5,102 nucleotides of DNA, from assembly GCA_038328705.1 (NCBI GenBank), contig JBBQMG010000212.1, positions 1 through 5,102 of the forward strand, written 5' to 3'. The stretch's first letter is position 1. The number at the start of each line of letters is the position of its first letter. This document shows positions 1 through 5,102 of this stretch, piece after piece. The notes below the pieces were generated by a model that worked only from the letters and a program-made list of their open reading frames with translations, ran no database searches and was not told the origin of the DNA. This DNA is from UBA668 sp038328705. Lineage in GTDB: Bacteria > Actinomycetota > Acidimicrobiia > Acidimicrobiales > Ilumatobacteraceae. A program made the position numbers and the translations under genes.

Positions 1-1346
1 TTGGTGGCGGCATCGACCCGAAGCCCGGCCACTGCCAGGCTCGGGACGAATTCAGGCGGGTCGTCCTGATCATCGTGAACCACCAGCGGGGGATCGTCGA
101 TCGCCGCTGCCAGCCGACCCTCGGTCTCTGTATTTTTCGCCTCATCGATCCCATGAGTCCGATTCAGCACCAGATGGAATACGCTGCCCATGCCGAGGGT
201 GCTTCGCACGCCGACGCTTCCGCCTTGCGCCATGACCAGGCGCCGCGTGAGCGCCAGGCCAAGCCCAGAGCCCTCGTACTTCTTGGCCGACCCGGTGTCG
301 AGTTGCTGGTATGCGGTAAACAGACGCGGCAGGTCGGGCGCCGCGATGCCGATGCCCGTGTCCTCGACCTCCAGGCGAAAGTGACGGGCGCCTGCGGCAC
401 TCGCGCGCACGGCGATCAGACCGTCTTCCGGCGTGAACTTGATCGCGTTGGACAGATAGTTGTAGAGCACCTGCTTCAGCCGTGTGGGGTCGAGCACGAG
501 GTTTTGAACGGACGGTTCAACGTCGACGACAAGGCGAAGGTGCTTGTGCTGAATCTGCGTTTGCAGAATGTCCTGGACTTCCTTGACGAGCAAGCGCAGG
601 TCAAACGGCTCCGGGAAAAATTCGAATTTCCCCGATTCGACCTTGGACAAATCGAGCACGTCGTTGATCAAACGCAGCAGGTGGCGGCCGCTGGAGCCGA
701 TATAGCCCAGGAACTTCGCGTGCTTCGGCGAGTCCGGCGGCACTGCCCCCGTATGCAGCAGGTCGGCAAAGCCGATGATGGCGGTCAACGGTGTGCGCAG
801 TTCGTGGGACATATTGGCCAGGAATTGGCTCTTCAGCCGGTTGGCTTCTTGTATCTGCCGGTTTTCGCTTTCAAGTTCCTGCGCCTTGTCGCGGGCTGCG
901 TCGGCCAGACGGCGCTGAGCCTGCAGCGCCCGAGCCATGCCGAGGCGTTCGATGGCATTCTCAACCGCTTGCGTCAAGGTTTCGGGGCGCAGCCAAGCCT
1001 TGCCAACGTAGTCCTGTGCACCGGCGCGCAGTGCAGCCTGGTTGAGACCCAGCTCCGTGGAGCCGGTCAGCACGACCACAGCAACACTCAGCAGATGGTC
1101 TTCGCCGCGCGGCAGCCACTTCAGAACCTCGAATTCGTCAGCGTCCGTCAAGCCGAGGTCGAGAACGATGCAGTCGGGGAGGGGCAATTGCGCACACAGG
1201 CGCAGCGCCTCGTCGGCCGACGAGGCCTCGGTGAACCGATACCGACGCTTTGACCCATTGAGCAGCGCTGCCTTGGCCTCGGCGCGGTCGAGCGGGTTGT
1301 CGTCGACGATCAAAACGGACATCGCCTTCTGGCTCAGGCCACTCAT
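1..1346 (-). CDS. Hybrid histidine kinase, REC-HisKA-HATPase-REC, 3' end cut by window edge
   Basis: The visible 448 codons start at ATG 1346, which overlaps the preceding regulator's stop as ATGA. Domains in order: receiver, residues about 10-128 (acidic pair D15/D16, phospho-acceptor D63 in VLDLGLTD, T94, K116); a probable coiled-coil linker, about 135-172; HisKA with H-box FLANMSHELRTPL and phospho-His H181; HATPase with N-box around N296/N300, G1 box EDTGIGI (D329) and G2 box GSGLGLAL (359-366). After a linker, about 395-418, a second receiver begins (LVVHDDQDD) and runs off the window. No membrane segment or signal peptide is visible, so the protein is probably cytosolic and takes its input through the N-terminal receiver rather than from an outside ligand. 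The upstream ribosome-binding signal is weak (GGGGCGG), which fits translational coupling. Met9 (codon at 1322-1320) is an alternative start directly before the first receiver strand. Inference: it acts downstream of, or in parallel with, the phytochrome in a phosphorelay. Family and architecture are very secure; the role is inferred. Confidence 0.95.
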   Translation of the reverse strand, partial: MSGLSQKAMSVLIVDDNPLDRAEAKAALLNGSKRRYRFTEASSADEALRLCAQLPLPDCIVLDLGLTDADEFEVLKWLPRGEDHLLSVAVVVLTGSTELGLNQAALRAGAQDYVGKAWLRPETLTQAVENAIERLGMARALQAQRRLADAARDKAQELESENRQIQEANRLKSQFLANMSHELRTPLTAIIGFADLLHTGAVPPDSPKHAKFLGYIGSSGRHLLRLINDVLDLSKVESGKFEFFPEPFDLRLLVKEVQDILQTQIQHKHLRLVVDVEPSVQNLVLDPTRLKQVLYNYLSNAIKFTPEDGLIAVRASAAGARHFRLEVEDTGIGIAAPDLPRLFTAYQQLDTGSAKKYEGSGLGLALTRRLVMAQGGSVGVRSTLGMGSVFHLVLNRTHGIDEAKNTETEGRLAAAIDDPPLVVHDDQDDPPEFVPSLAVAGLRVDAAT

Positions 1347-1822
1347 GTCGACCGCCCCGTGCGCGGCGAGGGCGCGGCGTCGTTGGGCGACGCCGTCCGG
1401 TTCAGCCAATGGACGAAGATCGATTCGAGCGTGTGCAGGCAGTCGGCATGCTGCACGCTCTTGATATGGAACGCACTCGCGCCCGCTGCCAAGAAGTCGT
1501 CTCGGTCGCGCGGGTTGACGCTGGTGGTGAAAACCACCACCGGCAGATCGACGGGCGAGTAGTCACGGCGAACCTGATCGAGTAGGGCCAGCCCGTCCAG
1601 GCCCGGCAGGTTGTAGTCCAACAACATGAATGCAAAGGCGTTGGCCGACGTGCAGGCCAGCAGGCTTTGCGCCACGTCGGCGTCTGCGGCGCGAATCAGG
1701 TGGTTGTGCACGTTGGCAAGCGTCGCCGCGTGCATCACGGTGTCGAAGTCGTCGTCGGAATCCTCGACCACGAGCACGGGGCGCGGATCGGTGTGCGTGA
1801 CGGCTAAGGCGTCAGGCAGCAC
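1343..1822 (-). CDS. Rcp1-like single-domain response regulator, phytochrome partner
   Basis: A 159-residue stand-alone receiver with no output domain. Visible residues: acidic pair E20/D21 in VLVVEDSDDD, phospho-acceptor D69 in LLDYNLPGLDG, T99/T100 in VVFTTS, and K121 in AFHIKS. The EDSDDD start, the TTS and IKS motifs and the aromatic final helix (ESIFVHWL) match the family of cyanobacterial Rcp1, the cognate regulator of the phytochrome Cph1. The C-terminal tail (about 142-159) is rich in Pro, Ser and Ala and looks disordered. The start is GTG at 1822, chosen because GGAG (1832-1829) sits 6 bases upstream and because it leaves 14 residues before the first strand. Its first 11 bases overlap the phytochrome gene, and its TGA overlaps the ATG of the hybrid kinase, so all three are probably translated in a coupled way. 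Expected role: accept phosphate from His555 of the phytochrome. The downstream target is unknown. Confidence 0.96.
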   Translation of the reverse strand: MLPDALAVTHTDPRPVLVVEDSDDDFDTVMHAATLANVHNHLIRAADADVAQSLLACTSANAFAFMLLDYNLPGLDGLALLDQVRRDYSPVDLPVVVFTTSVNPRDRDDFLAAGASAFHIKSVQHADCLHTLESIFVHWLNRTASPNDAAPSPRTGRST

Positions 1823-4193
1823 CGGGTGCTCCGCCCTCGTAGCTTCTGCCGCCCGGTAAGGTGAAATAGAAGGTCGAGCCCTCGCCGAGCTTGGAATCGA
1901 ACCAGACTCGACCGTGGTGCTGCTCGACCATCTTGCGCACTATCGTCAGCCCCGCACCGCTGCCGCCGCCGAATTCGTCCTGCCCGTGCAGACGCTTGAA
2001 GATCACGAACACACGATCCTTGTGACGTGGGTCGATACCGATGCCGTTGTCGCGCACATAGAAGATTATGTCGCCCGCAGCTTCTGCTGGCGTCGACGCC
2101 GGCCGCGCCAGTGCCGTGGGCTCATCAATCAGTGCGATGTAGCCGATCTCCACCCAGGCGCCGGCCTTGTCGTTGTACTTCGTGGCGTTCGAGATCAGGT
2201 TGGAGAACACCTCGCGCACACGCACACGGTCGCCATGCACCACCGGCAATGGCCGTGGCACGCGCACCTCGACGTGGCTTTCTGCAAAGCGGCCGCCCCG
2301 CATTTCAAGGGCCTCGATCAGCACCGTGCCGAGGTCGATGTCTTCCGGGTCGAGCGATTGCCGCCCGACCTGCGAGACGTGAAGCAAGGCGGTGAGCAAG
2401 GTGTCCATCCGGACCGTCATTCGAAGCAGCCATTCGACACGCGCGGGGTCCGGCACAAGCCCGGCGCGGGCGTCCTCCAACAGGCGGTGCGCATACTTGT
2501 TGATGCCTCGTAGCGGCTCCTTCAAATCATGGCCGGCCACATAGGCAAAGGCGTCGAGCTCGGCATTGGTGCCCGCCAGCTCGGCATTCGACTCGGCCAG
2601 CTGCTCGGCGCGCGCGACGACAAGATCCATCACCATGCGGCGCAGTTGCTGGGCGGCCTCGACTTCGACCCGTTGCCATGGACTCGACCGCCCGCGCACC
2701 TGCTCTTGCCACAAATCAAAACTGCGCCGCGGTGTCAGGTACGCGCCCAAAGGGCCCACCGTGGCCGGCTTCTCGTGCGGATTCCCGGCCCAGTTGAAGG
2801 TCTGAACTTGTTCGCCACGAAACCAGAGGATAAGCGGGCTGTCGGGATGACGCGAGACGGCTGTCGCCAGAACGCCGCTGGCCAGTTCTGCGTACTCGGC
2901 CGCTGCCGGGTAGGAGGCGCCCAGTGCATCGGTGGCGTAGACCTGAAGACCGTCGGCCGCCTGATCGATGCGCTCACGCAGCCACGCCGCCAGCGGCTTC
3001 AGTTGCTGCTCGTCAGGCACGACGCCGGCGGTGAGCCAGTGATTGCGCTGGAAGACCGCGACGCCATTGGCGCGGATGCCGTCGAGCAGGTTTGGCGACG
3101 ACGGGCCGGTGACCGACAGCTGGCCGTCCCCCGCCGATCGCGACAGCACGGCAAGGTGGACCGCATCAAGATGGATGCGGTATTCCATGTGCTCGCGCAA
3201 CTCGGCCTGAGCGATTTCGAGAGACGCGATCTGCGCCAGGAATTCGGCTGCTGAACGCATCGGGTAGGGCATCGCCATCGGCGTGTAGTGATGGCAGGCG
3301 ACCAGCCCCCAGAGGACGCCGTCGCGCATGATCGGCATCGTCAGGGTGGCCGCGACGCCCATGTTCAGCAGGTATTCGGTGTACATCACCGAGGCCCCGC
3401 GCAGGGCGCAGTGCGTCATCTCCAGCGGGCGACGCGTGTCGGGGTTGAGCAGGGGCACCATCTCGCACAGCTCGCCCTGGGCGTCCGGCAAGGGGCGAAC
3501 GCCGATGCGCTTGAATATCTCGCGCGCCGGCCTCGGGATGTCACTGGCCGGATAGCGCAGGCCAAGCCACGCGGGCAGATCCTCGCGCCGTGCGTCGGCC
3601 ATCACTTCGCCACTGTCGTCCGCATGGAAGCGGTAGACCATGGCCCGGTCGAGCCCCGTGATGTGGCGCACTTCCCTCGCCACCACGTCGCAAAATTCCG
3701 CCAGCGACTGAGTGCTCTTGAGACTGCCGATCGTCTTTCTGATCGCCGAGAAGTAGTCACCGTCCGGGCTGATGACGGACTGGCCTCTGCCGCTCGGTTC
3801 CATTTCGAGCAGCAGCACGCCGTCGGCGGTGTGGATGGTCATGTCCATCGCCGCTGAATCCGCCGCTGCGCCCGGCAATCTGGCGGTCAATGCGTAGAAG
3901 GTGTTGCGGTCCAGCACCTCCGTGCGGGCCAGCGCCTGGATGCGCGCGGCAGCGACTGCGCCGACGACCTGCGCCAGGGCGCGCCCCAACACCTGATCGA
4001 CGGCGAGGCCGGTCCAGCGCTCGCAGTTTTCGCTGACTTGCAAGACGATGAGATCGTCCAAGCGCAAGGCCAGCAGCAAGCCATGCGCCTGGATGCAGCC
4101 TGGCGTTTGAATGGGCTCGTCATCGCAGTTGGAGAGCGATGTGCCGTGACGCTTGATGCTGTAGGGAACAGGCAGTGGCGTGTCGTGGATCAC
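1812..4193 (-). CDS. bphP: Bacteriophytochrome, red/far-red light-sensing histidine kinase
   Basis: This 793-residue protein has the standard bacteriophytochrome layout: PAS (about 20-125), GAF (about 148-320), PHY (about 335-515), a coiled linker, HisKA (about 545-612) and HATPase (about 655-780). Cys23 in SNCDDEPIQ is the expected biliverdin attachment site. The GAF domain keeps Y187, PASDIP (215-220, with D218), R233, R265, Y274 and H301. The PHY tongue shows WFRG (457-460), NWAGNP and PRRSF (488-492). The kinase has phospho-His555 in GHDLKEPLR, N-box N665/N669, G1 box DNGIGI (715-720) and a Gly-rich G2 box (742-748). The HATPase carries a loop rich in Ala, Pro and Thr at about 688-708. 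Oddity: the position of the conserved pocket His (His260 in Deinococcus BphP) is Tyr271. The start is GTG 4193 with AAGG 7 bases upstream. No receiver is fused to the C-terminus; separate receivers are encoded on both sides. No membrane segments, so cytosolic. Biliverdin binding and light response are inferred from the family. Confidence 0.98.
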   Translation of the reverse strand: MIHDTPLPVPYSIKRHGTSLSNCDDEPIQTPGCIQAHGLLLALRLDDLIVLQVSENCERWTGLAVDQVLGRALAQVVGAVAAARIQALARTEVLDRNTFYALTARLPGAAADSAAMDMTIHTADGVLLLEMEPSGRGQSVISPDGDYFSAIRKTIGSLKSTQSLAEFCDVVAREVRHITGLDRAMVYRFHADDSGEVMADARREDLPAWLGLRYPASDIPRPAREIFKRIGVRPLPDAQGELCEMVPLLNPDTRRPLEMTHCALRGASVMYTEYLLNMGVAATLTMPIMRDGVLWGLVACHHYTPMAMPYPMRSAAEFLAQIASLEIAQAELREHMEYRIHLDAVHLAVLSRSAGDGQLSVTGPSSPNLLDGIRANGVAVFQRNHWLTAGVVPDEQQLKPLAAWLRERIDQAADGLQVYATDALGASYPAAAEYAELASGVLATAVSRHPDSPLILWFRGEQVQTFNWAGNPHEKPATVGPLGAYLTPRRSFDLWQEQVRGRSSPWQRVEVEAAQQLRRMVMDLVVARAEQLAESNAELAGTNAELDAFAYVAGHDLKEPLRGINKYAHRLLEDARAGLVPDPARVEWLLRMTVRMDTLLTALLHVSQVGRQSLDPEDIDLGTVLIEALEMRGGRFAESHVEVRVPRPLPVVHGDRVRVREVFSNLISNATKYNDKAGAWVEIGYIALIDEPTALARPASTPAEAAGDIIFYVRDNGIGIDPRHKDRVFVIFKRLHGQDEFGGGSGAGLTIVRKMVEQHHGRVWFDSKLGEGSTFYFTLPGGRSYEGGAPGAA
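1829..1832 (-). promoter_or_regulatory. Ribosome binding site of the Rcp1-like regulator (GGAG), inside bphP
   Basis: GGAG lies 6 bases before the GTG at 1822 and falls within the last codons of bphP, whose TGA is at 1814-1812. The 11-base overlap means ribosomes finishing the phytochrome end next to this site. This favours coupled translation and a balanced ratio of kinase to regulator. Confidence 0.65.
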
Positions 4194-4234
4194 GTGACGA
4201 CCTTGTGAGTCTGGGATCTTGTGTGTTGTGTCAT
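4190..4234 (-). other. Possible 14-codon leader minicistron before bphP
   Basis: An ATG at 4234-4232 opens a 14-codon frame (MTQHTRSQTHKVVT) whose TGA (4192-4190) overlaps the phytochrome GTG start (4193-4191) as GTGA. It fills almost the whole gap after the upstream receiver gene. Its own ribosome-binding signal is weak (GAAG). It may pass ribosomes to the GTG start, or it may be a chance frame: in 45 bases of non-coding sequence this is not rare. Confidence 0.2.
4201..4204 (-). promoter_or_regulatory. Ribosome binding site of bphP (AAGG)
   Basis: AAGG lies 7 bases before the GTG at 4193. It supports this GTG as the start, which matters because no ATG lies near the N-terminus. The resulting protein has 22 residues before the chromophore cysteine, a normal length for bacteriophytochromes. 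Confidence 0.6.
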
Positions 4235-4241
4235 GTCGACT

Positions 4242-4649
4242 TCAGGGCCAAACAAAGTGGCTGGCCCGCGCACTCTCGGGCCCTTCGAGCCAGAAGCGAA
4301 CCTCGGCGGCAAGCGTCGTGACATCCACCGGCTTGGCGATGTAGCCGTTGAATCCGGCAGCCTTCAGTTTGAGGGCATCGCCCTTGAGGGCATATGCCGT
4401 GAAGGCGACGATGACGATGTGCGTGGTCGCCGGGTCGGACTTCAATTGGCGCGTCAGTTCGATGCCGTCCATGACCGGCATCTGAACGTCCATCAGGATC
4501 AGCTCGGGCAAGAAGTCCGGGATCAGCAACAGCGCCTGGCTAGCGCCGGGTGCAGCACGAACTTCATACCCCGCTGCGGTGAAGACGAAGGTTGCCATCT
4601 CGATGAACATTTCGTTGTCATCGACGATCAAGACGCGTGTCTGATTCAT
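4242..4649 (-). CDS. CheY/DivK-type single-domain response regulator
   Basis: A 135-residue receiver with all key residues: D10/D11 in VLIVDDNEMF, phospho-acceptor D54 in LILMDVQMPVMDG, T84 in VAFTAYA, and K106 followed by P107 in GYIAKPVD. The MDVQMPVMDG and AYALKGD stretches are typical of DivK-like receivers and of receivers that trail hybrid kinases. A short tail after about residue 122 holds no output domain. The frame stays open upstream to about 5012, but ATG 4649 is preferred: it places the first strand at residue 5, AGGAG (4666-4662) lies 12 bases upstream, and the upstream part of the frame resembles nothing I know. The stop lies 48 bases before the phytochrome start with no hairpin terminator visible between, so co-transcription is likely. 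Inference: a diffusible phosphate carrier in the light-sensing relay, fed by the phytochrome or by the hybrid kinase. The family is secure, the partner is not. Confidence 0.95.
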   Translation of the reverse strand: MNQTRVLIVDDNEMFIEMATFVFTAAGYEVRAAPGASQALLLIPDFLPELILMDVQMPVMDGIELTRQLKSDPATTHIVIVAFTAYALKGDALKLKAAGFNGYIAKPVDVTTLAAEVRFWLEGPESARASHFVWP

Positions 4650-4661
4650 GATCGGTTGTTT

Positions 4662-4666
4662 CTCCT
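4662..4666 (-). promoter_or_regulatory. Ribosome binding site of the upstream receiver gene (AGGAG)
   Basis: AGGAG is followed by AAA and stands 12 bases before ATG 4649. The spacing is longer than ideal, but this is the best such match near any possible start. It decides for ATG 4649 over the long upstream extension of the same open frame. Confidence 0.5.
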
Positions 4667-4719
4667 GCTGCAAGCACGCTGGAGCCAAATCTGCCCACCA
4701 TGGCTCGGAACGATTGGGA

Positions 4720-4729
4720 CCAGCGCTGG
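4720..4729. repeat. 10-base perfect palindrome upstream of the operon
   Basis: CCAGCGCTGG reads the same on both strands. It is followed outward by two mismatched positions and then two further pairing positions (GG at 4716-4717 with CC at 4732-4733). It lies about 70 bases before the first start codon, where a dimeric regulator could bind or a small hairpin could form in the leader. No T-run follows, so it is not a typical terminator. Confidence 0.3.
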
Positions 4730-4755
4730 AACCGGCACTGTGACTAACGATGGCC

Positions 4756-4783
4756 ATCATACTGGGCCCTCGGCACTGGCGAA
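4756..4783 (-). promoter_or_regulatory. Weak candidate sigma-70 promoter for the operon
   Basis: On the minus strand TATGAT (4761-4756) is a 5/6 match to the -10 consensus. TTCGCC (4783-4778), 16 bases upstream, matches only 3/6 of the -35 consensus. It would give a leader of about 100 bases before the receiver gene. Such matches occur by chance, so this is only the best candidate I could see by eye. Confidence 0.2.
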
Positions 4784-5102
4784 GATCGCGTGGTCTGACA
4801 CCTTGCGGGTAAGGATCGACTCGTGCACGACCATCAATATCGACAGCCCTGCCGCGACGCCCATCCCGTGCGCGCAGCCAACCCGGCGCCAGCGACCAGG
4901 CCAAGCCACTGAGCAGCCGCCGCCACTCGGCTGCGGGATCTTTACCAACCAATTGCCGGCCAGCGAGATCAGCGTGCGGCAACGCACCGACTTCGGGCTC
5001 GGACCGCCTCAAGCTCGGATCAGCAACAAATGAATCGCGTCCGTGGCTTCACCGAAGCACGGAACCAACCCGGACCATCCAGACTTAGCTGCATCGGCTC
5101 CC

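Larger units (their letters stand above)
4650..5102. other. Upstream region with no recognisable gene, probably containing the operon promoter
   Basis: No known protein family, tRNA or repeat array is visible in these 450 bases. The open frames present are a minus-strand frame at 4987-4757 (76 codons from a GTG, ending at TGA), the plus-strand frame opposite it (through to the stop at 5031-5033), and the 5' extension of the receiver gene frame. The first two share their third codon positions, so the high G+C at those positions could support either strand and proves neither. The 76-codon frame encodes a Trp-, Gly- and Val-rich stretch that I do not recognise. It may be a decayed gene end, a small unknown protein or chance. 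At the far end, an ATG at 5030 on the plus strand stays open to the edge but has no clear ribosome site. Confidence 0.4.

Noticed and set aside
75..1253. Long plus-strand open frame of 392 codons opposite the hybrid kinase
   Set aside because: It is antisense to a gene with unmistakable receiver and kinase motifs, its product resembles no family, and long antisense frames are expected in GC-rich coding DNA.
1914..3857. Series of plus-strand frames (1914-2513, 2529-3254, 3288-3857) opposite the phytochrome
   Set aside because: They are fragments in one antisense register broken by stops, lack ribosome sites and known domains, and mirror the codon structure of bphP.
4194..4241. Terminator between the receiver gene and bphP
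   Set aside because: No stable inverted repeat or T-run is visible in the 48-base gap; only GTGT-rich low-complexity sequence.
4667..4690. Possible sigma-54 promoter (TGGC...TTGCA on the minus strand) before the receiver gene
   Set aside because: The spacing between the GG and GC elements is wrong (13 or 9 bases rather than 10), and it would overlap the ribosome-binding region.
4650..5012. N-terminal extension of the upstream receiver to 256 residues
   Set aside because: The extra 120 residues look like nothing known and have mixed codon bias, while ATG 4649 gives a normal receiver length and has AGGAG upstream.
4221..5033. Plus-strand frame of 270 codons opposite the receiver gene and its upstream region
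   Set aside because: Its first half is antisense to a clear receiver gene. The second half has no recognisable domain and no good start.
1..5102. CRISPR array, insertion sequence, tRNA or rRNA
   Set aside because: No regularly spaced repeats, transposase motifs, terminal inverted repeats or RNA gene signatures were seen on either strand.

Overview
The window is a GC-rich stretch of bacterial chromosome. All confident genes lie on the minus strand, so the biological reading order runs from high to low coordinates. The protein types and codon bias suggest a proteobacterium, perhaps a beta-proteobacterium of the Burkholderiales. That placement is an impression from family resemblance only; there is no rRNA or other marker gene to settle it.

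Layout in order of transcription: (i) 5102-4650, about 450 bases with no gene I can recognise, probably holding the promoter region; (ii) 4649-4242, a stand-alone CheY/DivK-type receiver protein of 135 aa; (iii) 4193-1812, a full-length bacteriophytochrome of 793 aa (PAS-GAF-PHY photosensory core, then HisKA and HATPase domains), starting at GTG; (iv) 1822-1343, a single-domain response regulator of the phytochrome-partner (Rcp1-like) type, starting at GTG and overlapping the phytochrome gene by 11 bases; (v) 1346 to the window edge, a hybrid histidine kinase with a receiver domain in front, a kinase core and the start of a second receiver. Its ATG overlaps the preceding stop as ATGA. It is cut off by the window edge.

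The genes form a compact red/far-red light-sensing phosphorelay. The phytochrome should bind biliverdin through Cys23 and autophosphorylate on His555. The most natural acceptor is Asp69 of the Rcp1-like regulator, with Asp63 of the hybrid kinase and Asp54 of the upstream receiver as further candidates. None of the visible proteins has a DNA-binding or other classical output domain, so the output must lie in the unseen part of the hybrid kinase, in genes beyond the window, or in protein-protein contacts. No heme oxygenase gene (bphO, which makes biliverdin) is visible.

The most notable sequence detail is in the phytochrome GAF domain. The chromophore-pocket histidine that corresponds to His260 of Deinococcus BphP and Cph1 is a tyrosine (Tyr271), while the other pocket residues I could align are kept or conservatively changed. 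Also worth a look: the first acidic position of the second receiver of the hybrid kinase is His, and a 14-codon minicistron ends in a GTGA overlap with the phytochrome start codon.
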